Shown piece by piece: positions 9,962 to 20,300 of a DNA stretch of 64,000 nt. This DNA comes from Micromonospora echinofusca. GTDB lineage: Bacteria > Actinomycetota > Actinomycetes > Mycobacteriales > Micromonosporaceae. Positions within the stretch are counted from its first letter, which is position 1. Every line of letters begins with the position of its first letter. The notes under the pieces were generated by a model. It searched no databases. It was given only the letters and a program-made list of their open reading frames with translations, and had not been told where the DNA came from. The translations under genes were made by a program, and so were the position numbers. The stretch covers positions 1,815,501 to 1,879,500 of the forward strand of contig NZ_LT607733.1 of NCBI RefSeq assembly GCF_900091445.1. The letters are read 5' to 3'.

Positions 9962-12370
9962 TCAGCGGGGCCAGCGCAGGGGGCCGGGGCACACCGACCA
10001 CAGGAGCCGGCGCCACCAGGGGCGGGCGGCGCGCAGCGCGGCGACGTAGTCGCCGGCCGTCGCCACCGCCCGGGCCGCCTGCTCCGCGCTGGCCGTCCCC
10101 GGGGCGAACGCCGTCTGGTTGACCAGCCCCGCCAACTCCTCGACGTCAGCCTCGACGGGCAGGACGGCGCGGGCGCGGGCGGCGACCTCGGAGGCGGAGA
10201 GGTCCCTGCCGACCGGGTGACCGGCCAGCCGCAGCGCGTCGGTGACCTCCCGCCAGGCGCCGGCGATGCGCTGGCCGGGGTCGCCCCGCTCCAGCCGCGC
10301 CCGGGTCAGCGCCCGGCGCATCAGCAGCAGCGCGAGCAGCGCGGCCACGACCAGCAGCAGCATGCCGCCCGTACCGCCGCCGACCAGCAGCGCCGTCGAC
10401 GGCCCGGCGTCGGCCGGCCCGTCCGGCGCGGCCACCGGCTCCGGCGACACGGTCGGCTCGACCGTCGGCTCCGGCACCTCCGACGGGGGCGGGTCCTCCG
10501 GCGCGGGACGGAGGTCCTCCTCCACCGGGCGCGGCTCCTCGTCGGGTCGGGGCAGCGGGTCGAACGGCACCCAGCCCAGCCCCTCGAAGAGCACCTCCGG
10601 CCAGGCGTACGCGTCGCCGGCCCGGACCGGGCCGTCGCTGGCGGCGCGGAAGCCCACCACCACCCGGGTCGGCAGCCCGGTCAGCCGGCCCAGCACGGCG
10701 AACGCCGCCGCGAACTGCTCGGAGGTGCCCCGCTGGCCGCCCGCGTTGCGGGGCCCGAAGAGGAAGAAGTTCAGGTTCGGGTACGCGTGCCCGCTGGGCG
10801 CGTCCGCGACGAGGCGGTAGTGCTCGGCGAGGAACTGCTCCACGGCGGCGGCCCGCGCGTACGGGGCGCCATTGGACTCGGCGAGCTGGGCGGCGAGGCG
10901 GCGCAGCGGATCGGGCACCCCGTCGGCGACCCGCAGCACCCGGGCCACCTCCTCGCCGGCCGGTACGTCCGCCGTGGCGAGCAGGTTGGCGTCCGGCGTC
11001 TCCAGTGCCGACGTCACGCTGTAGCGCAGCCCGGGGGTCAGGCCCTCCGGGCGGATCAGCGTCCCGGTCGTGGGGTCGTACGCGACCCGCGCGCCGGTGA
11101 CCTGGCGCGGGGTGGCGACGGCGGGCAGCAGCCGGCCGCTGAGCCCGGCGACGGTGATCTCCTGCCGTACCGTCTCCACGATGCTGTCGGGCGCCGGCGC
11201 CGTCACGGGCAGGATCCGCCCCGCGTTGCGGTACGTGGCGCCGACCCGCCAGGTCACCCCGTCGTAGTCGCTGAGCACCGCCAACCGGACCGGCACCGGG
11301 CGTCCGGCGGCGCCCGGCCCGGCGTCCGGCCCGGGGTCCGGGGCGGGCGTGGAATCCGGCGGGCCCGAGCGCTGCGTGCGCACGTCGAACAGCTGCTGCC
11401 CGGGGTTCAGCGCCCAGCCGGAGATGCGGATGAGCGGGTTCTCGTCGAGGGTCTCCACCTGCGGGGGCTCGACGTACCGCCGGGGATCCACCGGCCGGCC
11501 GTCGACCTGGCCGGCGACCAGCGGAGCGATCAGCGCGACCATCCCGAGCACCACCACGAGGCCGGCGGCGGAGGCGGCGGCGAGCCGGGCGCGGACGGCG
11601 GCGCGGACCGCCGGGGCCAGCCCGGCGGCCGCGTCGGCGCCGGCCGCGCCGCGCGCCGGCACCGCCAGCCCGAGCACCGCCACGGCCGCGAGGGCCAGCG
11701 TCGGCCCGATCGCGGGATCGGCGTTCGGGCCGACGACGTAGAGCGCGGCGGCGTAGAGCAGCACCGGCGGCAGGTAGCCGAGCAGCACCCGGCCCGCCCG
11801 CATCGCCACCTCCGCGCCGGCGAGGCCGGCCAGCCACCCGGCGACCAGCGGCACCAGCACCGTGTCGGGGGTCGGCTCCACCGGGATCATCGCCGTCAGC
11901 AGCCGGGGGATGCCGTTCGCGGCGGCGTCCGCGGTCACCTCGGCCAGGCCTCCGGGCAGCTCGGCCCGGGTGGCGGTGAGCCGCAGCGACCAGGCCGTCC
12001 AGCCCACCATCGCGAGCACCGAGACGGGCGCGACCAGCCACGAGGGCAGCCGGCGGGCGGCCACGCTGACGAGCACCGAGCCGACCGCCGCGCCGAGCAC
12101 CAGCCAGCTCAGCAGCGGCCCGGCGTACACCCGGCCGAGCACCGCGCCGGCCAGGCTGATCATCGCGATCAGCGCCAGCGGCACCGGGACCGCCCGCAGC
12201 GCCCGCGCCGCCGACCGCGTCACCCCGGCGGCCCCATCGCCACCGCCACCGGCCGGCCCGGCGGTGTCGCCAGCTCCGCCGCCAACCCCGGACGGTCCGG
12301 CGGTGTCCGTCGCGACGCCGCCGGTGCTCCGCTCCGCCGGACCGTCGGGAACACCGTCGGCCACCGTCAC
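9962..12370 (-). CDS. TgpA-like protein: DUF3488 membrane domain, transglutaminase-like domain, DUF4129
   Basis: 802-aa membrane protein. Order: polar Gly/Pro-rich N-terminus (1-50), about seven membrane segments (about 55-280), an extracytoplasmic region ending in a transglutaminase-like core (about 540-625), a Pro/Glu-rich linker, one membrane segment (LLLVVAALLALLLM) and a C-terminal DUF4129-like domain. The core motif normally G-x-C-x-x-FA reads GTSEQFAAAFAVLGRL, and the later His motif reads YAWPEV, so catalytic Cys and His are both replaced. GTG at 12370 overlaps the DUF58 stop (GTGA), so it is coupled to that gene. The MoxR-DUF58-TgpA order is standard; the role in the envelope is unproven. 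Confidence 0.85.
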   Translation of the reverse strand: MTVADGVPDGPAERSTGGVATDTAGPSGVGGGAGDTAGPAGGGGDGAAGVTRSAARALRAVPVPLALIAMISLAGAVLGRVYAGPLLSWLVLGAAVGSVLVSVAARRLPSWLVAPVSVLAMVGWTAWSLRLTATRAELPGGLAEVTADAAANGIPRLLTAMIPVEPTPDTVLVPLVAGWLAGLAGAEVAMRAGRVLLGYLPPVLLYAAALYVVGPNADPAIGPTLALAAVAVLGLAVPARGAAGADAAAGLAPAVRAAVRARLAAASAAGLVVVLGMVALIAPLVAGQVDGRPVDPRRYVEPPQVETLDENPLIRISGWALNPGQQLFDVRTQRSGPPDSTPAPDPGPDAGPGAAGRPVPVRLAVLSDYDGVTWRVGATYRNAGRILPVTAPAPDSIVETVRQEITVAGLSGRLLPAVATPRQVTGARVAYDPTTGTLIRPEGLTPGLRYSVTSALETPDANLLATADVPAGEEVARVLRVADGVPDPLRRLAAQLAESNGAPYARAAAVEQFLAEHYRLVADAPSGHAYPNLNFFLFGPRNAGGQRGTSEQFAAAFAVLGRLTGLPTRVVVGFRAASDGPVRAGDAYAWPEVLFEGLGWVPFDPLPRPDEEPRPVEEDLRPAPEDPPPSEVPEPTVEPTVSPEPVAAPDGPADAGPSTALLVGGGTGGMLLLVVAALLALLLMRRALTRARLERGDPGQRIAGAWREVTDALRLAGHPVGRDLSASEVAARARAVLPVEADVEELAGLVNQTAFAPGTASAEQAARAVATAGDYVAALRAARPWWRRLLWSVCPGPLRWPR

Positions 12371-13536
12371 CACCTGCGCACCCCGTCCCACTCGGCGGCG
12401 AACGCCGCACCGTCGGCGGCGTCGATCACCACCAGGCCGGCCGCGCCCGACGGCGCCGGCTCCGTCGCCCCGAAGACCCCCACGACCACCGACGGGTACG
12501 CGGCCCGCAGCGCCCCCACCGCGCCCATGTCGTCGCGGCCACCCGGCCCGGTGAGGAAGACCAGCGTGTCGCCGAGCCGCTCCCGCCGCAGCCGGGCGGT
12601 GGCGGGTTGCAGGTCGCCCGCGTCGGCGAGTTCCGCCGCCGCGAGCCGGTCCAGCGGCCCCTGCGCCGCCTCGTCGCCCCGGGCCGCCGCGAGGCCGGCC
12701 GGCTCCGGCGCGACCAGCAGCAGCACCACCGGCAGGGCCTCGCGGTACGCGGCGACCAGCACCGACGCGGCGGCCTCGCACGCCGACTCGAACGACTCGG
12801 CCACCCCGTCGACGCGCTGCGGGTGGGCCACCGCCCGGTTGTCCAGCAGCACCACGATCCGGGGCAGGCTGGTGTCCACGTTCTCGCGCACCATCAGCTC
12901 GCCCACCCGGGCGCTGGTGCGCCAGTGCACCCGGCGCAGCTCGTCACCGACCACGTACTCACGCAGCGAGTCGAACGTGATCGACCCGTGCGGCACCTTG
13001 TCCACCCGGCCGTCCAGGCTGCGCCCCGCGCCGGTGGGCACCGCGTTCAGCGGGTGCACGCGTGGGTGCACCCAGACCGGCACCGTGCCGCCGTACGGGC
13101 GGGACAGCGTCACCAGGCCCAGCGGGTCGCGGCGGGTCACCCGCAGCGGGCCCACCGGCACCACGCCCCGCCGGTCGGTCGGCACCTCGTAGCGGACGGT
13201 GCTGTCGCGGCCCGGCCGCAGCCGCAGCAGCGGCACCGGAACCGACCGGTCCCCGCAGCGGTCCTCGGCCACCAGGCTCGCCGCCCGCAGCCGCCCGGCG
13301 TTGCGCACCGTCAGGGTCATCATCGCCGCCTCGCCGCGCGCCACCCGGTCCGGATCGGCGCTGCGGGTCACCTCCAGGCGGGGTCGCCAGGCCGCGGTCA
13401 GCGCGGCGTAGGCGACGGCGATGCCGGCCGCCGCGCCGAGCAGGGTCAGCTCCGGGTACGCGAAGCGGAAGCCGGCGCCGAGCAGGACGACGGCGGCGAC
13501 GAGCAGCCCGACGCACCGGGCGGTGAGCGCGGACAC
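12367..13536 (-). CDS. DUF58 domain protein (MoxR partner)
   Basis: 389-aa protein with two N-terminal membrane helices (about 8-45) and a C-terminal DUF58/von-Willebrand-like domain. The hallmark REYVVGDELRRVHWRTSAR with the HWxxSAR core, followed by LMVRENV, is present. DUF58 proteins occur with MoxR ATPases, which are thought to remodel them. It lies between moxR-like (12 bp gap) and the TgpA-like gene (4-bp overlap). Confidence 0.88.
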   Translation of the reverse strand: MSALTARCVGLLVAAVVLLGAGFRFAYPELTLLGAAAGIAVAYAALTAAWRPRLEVTRSADPDRVARGEAAMMTLTVRNAGRLRAASLVAEDRCGDRSVPVPLLRLRPGRDSTVRYEVPTDRRGVVPVGPLRVTRRDPLGLVTLSRPYGGTVPVWVHPRVHPLNAVPTGAGRSLDGRVDKVPHGSITFDSLREYVVGDELRRVHWRTSARVGELMVRENVDTSLPRIVVLLDNRAVAHPQRVDGVAESFESACEAAASVLVAAYREALPVVLLLVAPEPAGLAAARGDEAAQGPLDRLAAAELADAGDLQPATARLRRERLGDTLVFLTGPGGRDDMGAVGALRAAYPSVVVGVFGATEPAPSGAAGLVVIDAADGAAFAAEWDGVRRW

Positions 13537-13548
13537 CGGCGTCGCCGG

Positions 13549-14544
13549 TCAGCCCTGGACCGGGGCCGGCTGGCCCGAGGGCAGCGGCACGGGCACCGAG
13601 GCGATGGCCTGGCGCAGCACCTCGGCGGCGCTCACCCCGCGTACCTGCGCGTCGGGGGTGAGCAGCAGCCGGTGGGCGAAGACCGGCTCGGCCAGGGTCT
13701 TCAGGTCCTCCGGCATGATCCAGCCGCGCCCGTCGATCAGCGCGTACGCGCACGCCGCCCTCGTCAGCGCGATCACGCCCCGGGGGCTGACGCCGACGCG
13801 CACCTGCGGGTGGTTGCGGGTGGCCGCGGCCAGCCGCACCGCGTACGCGTAGAGCGGCTCGGCGATGTGCACCCGGCGGGCCATGCGGACCATCTCCCCG
13901 ACGGTGGCCGTGTCGGTGACCGCCGTCAGCGCCTCGGGGGAGCGGACCGTCGCGCCGCGCAGCACTTCCACCTCGACGGCCTCGTCGGGGTAGCCGACGG
14001 AGAGCTTCACGAGGAACCGGTCGAGCTGGGCCTCGGGCAGCCGGTAGGTGCCGTCCATCTCCACCGGGTTCTGGGTGGCCACCACCAGGAACGGCTGCGG
14101 CACCGGGTGCCGGACGCCGTCGACGGTGACGGTGCGCTCCTCCATCACCTCCAGCAGCGCCGACTGGGTCTTCGGCGACGCCCGGTTGATCTCGTCGGCG
14201 ATGACGATGTTGGCGAAGACCGGCCCCGGGTGGAACTCGAATCCCCGGGTGGCCTGGTTGAAGATCGTCACCCCGGACACGTCGGAGGGCAGCAGGTCGG
14301 GGGTGAACTGGATGCGCCGCCACTGCCCCTTCACCGTCGCCGCGACGGCCCGGGCCAGGGTGGTCTTGCCGACGCCGGGCACGTCCTCCAGCAGCACGTG
14401 CCCCTGGGCGAAGAGCGCGGTCAGCGCGAGCCGGACCACCTGGGGCTTGCCCAGCACCACCGCGTTGACGTTCTCGGCCAGCCGGGCGGCGAGGGCGGCG
14501 AAGCCCTGCACCTCCGGCTGGGTGAGCGGTTCTGGGGTGTTCAC
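13549..14544 (-). CDS. MoxR family AAA+ ATPase
   Basis: 331-aa AAA+ ATPase of the MoxR/RavA class. Walker A GVGKTT at residues 57-62, FTPDLLPSDVSG, Walker B/sensor region DEINRASPKTQSALLEVMEER, and arginine-rich lid residues are visible. These ATPases act as chaperones for partners bearing VWA or DUF58 domains. It is the first of three minus-strand genes (MoxR, DUF58, TgpA-like). Confidence 0.93.
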   Translation of the reverse strand: MNTPEPLTQPEVQGFAALAARLAENVNAVVLGKPQVVRLALTALFAQGHVLLEDVPGVGKTTLARAVAATVKGQWRRIQFTPDLLPSDVSGVTIFNQATRGFEFHPGPVFANIVIADEINRASPKTQSALLEVMEERTVTVDGVRHPVPQPFLVVATQNPVEMDGTYRLPEAQLDRFLVKLSVGYPDEAVEVEVLRGATVRSPEALTAVTDTATVGEMVRMARRVHIAEPLYAYAVRLAAATRNHPQVRVGVSPRGVIALTRAACAYALIDGRGWIMPEDLKTLAEPVFAHRLLLTPDAQVRGVSAAEVLRQAIASVPVPLPSGQPAPVQG

Positions 14545-14571
14545 GGCGGTGGTGCTCCTTGCCTGGGTGGG

Positions 14572-17208
14572 TCAGCAGGTGGGCAGGTCCTTGATGTCGT
14601 CGCCGCCCTCCAGGTTGAGCCAGGCCCAGGGGATGTAGTTGCGTCCCTTGTAGTCGACCTGCACCCACCAGGTGCTGCGCTTCTCGTTGTTGTAGATGTA
14701 GGCGTAGACCTCTTCGCCTTGTTTCTTGCAGTGGGCCTTGAGCCGGGTGCCGTTCGCGACCCAGCCGGCCTGCCGGTCGTTGTCCTGCCTGGTGACCTCG
14801 AAGATCTCGTTGCCGTTGCGTTCGCCAGGGATCTCCCGGCTGCAGTAGCTGGCCTCGGCGCCGGAAGAGCCGTTGCGGCAGGTCGCGATGCCGTAGAGGG
14901 CGCCGGTGGCCTGGGCGCGGGTGGCGGTGCCCTCGCCGGCGGCGTTGCTCGCCGTCACGGTGAACGTGTACTTCGTGCCCGGCGTCAAGCCCGTCATCGT
15001 GATGCTGGAGCAGCTTCCGGTCTTCGCCGGCTCGCCGCCGGTGCTCAGCGAACAGGTCGCCTTGCCGCCCCCGGCGTCCACGGTGAACGTCACCGTCACC
15101 GAGGTGGCGGTGGCCGAGGAGCCCGTCACGGTGACGCGGGGCTCGGCCACCGTACGGGCCGTGGTGGTGGCCTCCGGGCCGGGGCCGGCCTCGTTGACCG
15201 CCCGCACCCGCACGGTGACGTTCTGGCCGTTGCCCAGCCCGTCCACCGTGGCCTGCGTGTCGGTCACCTCGCTGCTGCGCCCGCCCACGTCCACCACGTA
15301 CTTCGTCACGGGGCGGCCGTTCGCCGCCGCCGGGGACCACCGCACCGCCACGGCGCCCGGCCGGTCGGCCACGGTGCTCGCCCGCAGCTCGCCCGGGCGC
15401 TCCGGCGCCGCGTACGGCACGACGGTGTTGCTCACCGGCGAGGCCGCCGAGCCGGCGCCCCGGTCGTTGACCGCGACCACCGTGAACGCGTACTGCGTGC
15501 CGTACTCCAGCTCGCCCGCCGGCACCACCAGCTCGGTGCGGCGGGACTCGCCGGCGGGGGCGTTGGTGCCCGCCGACGTGGCCGTGACCACGTACTTCGC
15601 GATCCTGTTGCCCTGCCCGTTCGCGGCCGGCCACTTCACCAGCACCGTGCCGTCCGGGCGTTCCTGGGCGGTGACGGCGGCCGGCGGGTCCGGCACGGCG
15701 GCCGTGGGCGTCACCGGGTTGCTGGTGCGCGCGGGACCGTCGCCCTTCGCGTTGACCGCGTGTACCGAGAACCGGTACGTCTCGCCGTTGGTCAGGCCCT
15801 TGATCTCCACGGCCCGCTGGTTGGCGCCCACCTGCACGCGCTGGCCGGCGCCCTGCACCACGTACCGGACGATCTCCGCCCCGTTGGCCGGGGCCGGCCG
15901 CCAGCTCACCCGGGCCTGCGCGTTGCCGGCGGCGGCGGTGACGCCGCGCGGCGCGCCCGGCTTGCCCACCTCGGGCTTCTTCGGCGGGGGCGGCGGCGGG
16001 GGAGCCGGCGGCGGGTCGCCGCCGAGCACGTCGTTGGCGTACTTGTCGACCTCGCGGACCTGGTGCCTGTCGTCCACCACCTGCGCGGTCGCCGAGTCGG
16101 GGGCGTTGATGAACAGGTGGTTCTCCCGCACCTCCAGCTCCAGCGGCCCGGTGCCCCGGCCCCGGATGGTGTCGACGAGTTGCCCGCCGGAGTCGAACGC
16201 GTAGACCGTGCCGGACGCCTCGTCGGCGCAGTAGTAGCGGCCGGCCCACGCCACGGCCGGGCTGAGCTTGTCGCCCGCGCCCGGCACGGTGAACACGCGC
16301 ACCGCGCCGTCGTCGTCGACTACGTGCACCCGCCGCTCGCCGGGCACCGTCACGGGCACGTCCGGCCCGCTGGTGCGCGCCGGCAGCGCGCCCGGCGCGG
16401 TCATCGTCAGCGGCGTGGTCCGCACCTTGCCGCGCTGCACGGTCACCAGCGCCCCGGCCGTACGGTCGAGCACCGCGACGCCGTCGTCCAGGGTGGAGAC
16501 CACCAGCTCGTGGCTGGCTTCCGCGACGTCGTACGTCTCGACCTTCTTCGGGCTGAGACCGGCCCCGGCGGGCGCGGCCGACGCGGGCGCGGACGGCAGC
16601 GGCGCGGCGGTGATCGCCGAGACGGTGCCCTCGCTCGGGACCGCGATCCACAGCCGCCCCTCGCCGTCGAAGGACCCGCCGGTGATGCCCGGCGGGTAGC
16701 GCACCGGCTCACCGACCGGCGTCAGCGACCGCGGGTCGAGCTGCCGGACGACGCCCTGCACGGCGTCGACGACGAACGCCGCGTCCTCGTGCAGGGCGAC
16801 GTTGACGCCCAGCCCCGGGGTCGTCCGGGTGGTCGCCGTGATCTGGAGGGTGGCCAGGTCCAGGGAGCTGACCTGCCCGGTGTTCAGGTCCCGCAGGACC
16901 AGCAGCCGGTCGGTCTGGGTGACCTGCATCGGGTGTCGACGGGCACCCGGGACCCCGACGCGGGTGTCGACCCGGGCGGTGATCCCGTTGACGCGGGCCA
17001 GCTCGCTGCGCGCCGCGCTCCACAGCCAGGAACTCGCGTCGTGGCTCGCCACCGCGTTGTCCGCCGCGCCGAGCCCGTGCACGGTGAGCCCCATGGCGGC
17101 CAGCAGCGCGGCGACCGTCGCGATGGTGACGACCCCGCCACGCATCCGGCGGGGCCGGGGACGCGGGGGACCGGTGCCGGCGTGCCCGGCGTCGTCGATG
17201 GTGGCCAC
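14572..17208 (-). CDS. Membrane-anchored fibronectin type III repeat protein
   Basis: 878-aa surface protein. The GTG at 17208 gives a cytoplasmic stretch of about 22 residues (PRPRPRRMRGG), one membrane anchor (VVTIATVAALLAAMGLTV) and an external part. About residues 50-430 contain repeated beta-strand units such as VLRDLNTGQVSSLDLATL and LWIAVPSEGTV, suggesting a beta-propeller. A Pro-rich hinge (PPAPPPPPPP) is followed by about four fibronectin type III domains and a C-terminal Cys-containing SH3-like module ending in two Trp-rich strands (WWVQVDYKG). It precedes moxR with 27 bp between the genes and probably belongs to the same envelope system. Ligand is unknown. Confidence 0.78.
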   Translation of the reverse strand: MATIDDAGHAGTGPPRPRPRRMRGGVVTIATVAALLAAMGLTVHGLGAADNAVASHDASSWLWSAARSELARVNGITARVDTRVGVPGARRHPMQVTQTDRLLVLRDLNTGQVSSLDLATLQITATTRTTPGLGVNVALHEDAAFVVDAVQGVVRQLDPRSLTPVGEPVRYPPGITGGSFDGEGRLWIAVPSEGTVSAITAAPLPSAPASAAPAGAGLSPKKVETYDVAEASHELVVSTLDDGVAVLDRTAGALVTVQRGKVRTTPLTMTAPGALPARTSGPDVPVTVPGERRVHVVDDDGAVRVFTVPGAGDKLSPAVAWAGRYYCADEASGTVYAFDSGGQLVDTIRGRGTGPLELEVRENHLFINAPDSATAQVVDDRHQVREVDKYANDVLGGDPPPAPPPPPPPKKPEVGKPGAPRGVTAAAGNAQARVSWRPAPANGAEIVRYVVQGAGQRVQVGANQRAVEIKGLTNGETYRFSVHAVNAKGDGPARTSNPVTPTAAVPDPPAAVTAQERPDGTVLVKWPAANGQGNRIAKYVVTATSAGTNAPAGESRRTELVVPAGELEYGTQYAFTVVAVNDRGAGSAASPVSNTVVPYAAPERPGELRASTVADRPGAVAVRWSPAAANGRPVTKYVVDVGGRSSEVTDTQATVDGLGNGQNVTVRVRAVNEAGPGPEATTTARTVAEPRVTVTGSSATATSVTVTFTVDAGGGKATCSLSTGGEPAKTGSCSSITMTGLTPGTKYTFTVTASNAAGEGTATRAQATGALYGIATCRNGSSGAEASYCSREIPGERNGNEIFEVTRQDNDRQAGWVANGTRLKAHCKKQGEEVYAYIYNNEKRSTWWVQVDYKGRNYIPWAWLNLEGGDDIKDLPTC

Positions 17209-17364
17209 TACCGGCTGCCTCCCGTGTCGTCCCTGGCAGGTGGCACGCCATGTCCGGCGACCCTCCCCTGAGCCGGCTGCCATCATATGGCCCGGTCGGG
17301 GGCGGGGGAACCCGCACCGTCCCCCTGTGGACACCCAGCGTGTGCGCCACGCCGCGACGACGGG

Positions 17365-20300
17365 TCAGCTCGACGGCGTGTCGCCCTCCCGTTCCGTGCA
17401 GACCTGCCCCGACGTGGCGAACGAGTCCGTCGAGTAGACCGCCAGCACCGTGAAGCAGTAGTCCACCCGCGAGTTCAGCCCGTTGACCGTGTAGCTGGTC
17501 CGGCCCGGGTCCACCGTGGCCATCACGCCCAGCGCCTGCCCGACGCGGCCGCCGGCCACCATGAACGGCACCCCGCCACCCGCCGGGTCCGTCCACTTGA
17601 GGGTGACCGTCGTCGAGTCGTCCGTCAGCGTCAGCCCGCCCGGCGGCGGGCCGGCGGCCGACGTCGCGGCAGCCGCGGGCGTCGCGGGACCCCCCGGTGG
17701 CGCCGCGTCGCGGTTGAGCACCAGGACGCCCACGCCGACGAGCGCCACCACGGCCAGGACCGCCACGACCACCGCGACGACGATCGCCGTGCGGTTGCGG
17801 CCGCCCTCCTCGGGCTCCGGCATCATCGGGTACGCGGGCGGCGGCGGGAAGGCCGGCGCCTGCTGCTGCGCGGGGTGCTCGGCCGTCGGCCGGGCCCGTA
17901 CGGGCTGCGCCTTCATCGGGAACGTCTCGTCGATGTCGAGGTACGCCGGCGGCAGGTCGTCGACCCGCTCCCGCTCCGGCTCCGCCTGCTCCACCTCGTC
18001 GCGCTGCCGTTGCGACTCGGCCCGTTCCAGTTCTTCCTCGACGTCCGGCTGCTCGGTGTCGGTGTCGGTCGTCGGGCCCGTCAGCGCCTGCGGGGGAGCC
18101 GTGCTGCTCCACGGCGGCGCGGACATGCTCCACGGCGGCGCGCTCACCGGCGACTGCACCCCGGGCGGGGCGCTCACCGGAGGTTGGACGCCGGGCGGTG
18201 CGCTGACCGGTGGCATCACCGGCGGCGGGGGTGGGATCGGCGGCAGCGGGGGCACCGGCGGCGTACTGACGCCCCGCGGCGGCGCGCTGACCGGCGGGCT
18301 GCTCGTGGGCTGCGCGGGCGGTGCGCTGATGGGCGGGCCGCTCGTGGGGTGGGCGGGTGGTGCGCTGACCGGTGGGCTGCTCGTCTGGGGCGCGGGCGGT
18401 GCACTGACCGGGGGCGTCGGCGGTGCGCTGACCGGCGACGCGCTGACCGGTGGTGCGCTGACGGGCGGTGCGCCGATCGGCGCGGCGTGTGCCGCCGGTG
18501 GGGCGCCGGACGGTGACGCCTCGGGCGACCGGGCGGGGCTGACCGGAGCGTCCCGTTCGGCGGGAGTGCTGGCGGCGCGAGCGATCTCCTCGGCGAGCAG
18601 CGGCTCGATCTGCTTGACCTGGATGGTCGGCTTGGCCCACCCGGGTGCCGGCCCCGCCGGGCGCCCCGGTGCCTCCGGCGGCGCCGCTGCCTCCGACGTC
18701 GGGAGCACCGCCTGCGACGTAGCGGCGGCCGCCTCGGGCGCGGCGGATGCGCGCGGGGCCTCGACGGTGGGTCGTACTGGCGCCGATGACTGGACGTCGG
18801 CTGCGGCAGGCTCGGGAGTGGGCGCGTCGGCGGCGGAGGAGGCGACGCTGGTCGTACCGGTGGTGGAGGGTGGTTCGGCTGCGGGCGCCGTTGTCTTCCC
18901 GGCCGGCGTGGTGCCCGAGCGGAGTGCAGCCTCGGACGCGGCGGCCCCGGCCGACGGGCCGGCGGCCGGGGGCGTCGCGTCGGCGGTCGGGGCTGCCTCG
19001 TCGGCGGCCCGGTGCCGCGGCGCGACGGCGGGTGTGGTCGCGGGTACGGCAGCCCTCGCCTGCGCCGGCGGCTCTGCGGCGGCCAGAGGAGGAGCGGGCG
19101 GCCTCGGCGCGGGCGGCACGATCTGGGTGGGCGGCACGGTTGGGGCGGGCGGCTGCGGTGCGGCGACGACGGGAGCGGCGAACGCGTGGCGCGGGGGCGG
19201 CGGAGCGGACGGGGCCGCGGGCGGCGTCACGGCAGGCGGGGACGACACCGGGGCCGCTGTCGCCGGCGGCGCCGGCCTCGGAGCCGGAACGACCGAGGCC
19301 ACCCCGGCCGCCGCCGGCGGGGCGGGACGCGTCGGCGACGGCGTAGCGGGACCCGGGGTCGCCGACGGTTGGGACGGCCCGGAGGAAGGCGCCCAGGGAG
19401 ACTGCGGCGACGCCGGGGCGGGGCGTTGCGCCGGGACGACCGGGGGCGGTGGCACGGGCGCCGGCGGCACCTGAGGGGCGGCCGTGGGCGCCGGCGGCAC
19501 GACCGGGGGCGGCGGGATGGGCACCGCCGGGGCGTACGGCGGCTGCGCCGGAGCGGCCGCCGAGGGCGGCACGGCCGGCGGCGCGGGTACGGCGGCGCGG
19601 GCCGATCCTGGCGGCGCGGGCACGACCGGCGGCGGCGGGATGGTCGGCGGCGGTGGGATCCGCTGCGGCGGTGCGGCGTACGGGGTGGCCTGTCCCCGCC
19701 CTGGGACATGCGGTGCCTGCGGCGGGGCCGGCACGTGGGGCGGCATCGGCGGGGCCCACGCCTGCCGGGGTGGAACGGGCACCACCGGCGGAGGCGGCAC
19801 GTGGGCGCCCTGCGGCGGGGGCGGGACCTGTGCGCCTTGCGGCGGGGGCGGAACCTGGGCGGCCTGCGGTGGGCCCGGGTACGGCTGCGGTGGTGCGGGC
19901 GGCACCTGTGGCGCGTGGCCGGCCGGGCGGGGTGGCTGCGGTGACACCGCAGGGTGCGGCGTCGGGGCGACGGGGGCGGCCCGTCCCACGCCGCGTACGC
20001 CCGGAACGGGTGGCGGCGGGATCGGCGGAGTGTGCGGGGGCGCCGGGGGCGCCGGCGGGCCGCTCGCGACGTGCGGTGTCGGGCGCGCGGCCGACGGCGG
20101 CTGCGGGGGGCCGGCTGCGGCGGGCTCGTGCGGCCGCCAGGTGGTGGAGAGCACCGCCAGCGACATCGTCGGCTCGGAGAGCGCCGACATGTTTTGTTGA
20201 GCGACCGGCGGCGCGGGCTGAGGGGCGGGAGCGGCGTCGCCGAGGTACTGCCGGGCCGTGCGTACCGCCGGGTGGTCGACGCCGAGCACCGCGGGCCCCA

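Noticed and set aside
10217..13192. Long plus-strand frame opposite the TgpA-like and DUF58 genes
   Set aside because: Antisense to well-supported families, repetitive Arg/Gln/Gly composition, no ribosome site.
12607..17271. Very long plus-strand open frame (over 1500 codons) opposite the MoxR and fibronectin-III genes
   Set aside because: Arg/Gly/Ala/His-dominated low-complexity translation antisense to clear genes; a GC-bias shadow.
18110..18480. Possible CRISPR-like array
   Set aside because: Repeats are short, contiguous and in frame with a protein; there are no spacers and no cas genes anywhere in the window.
17516..19474. Gly/Ala-rich plus-strand frame resembling a PE-PGRS-type protein
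   Set aside because: It is the antisense of the Pro-rich repeat gene; Pro codons read backward give Gly.
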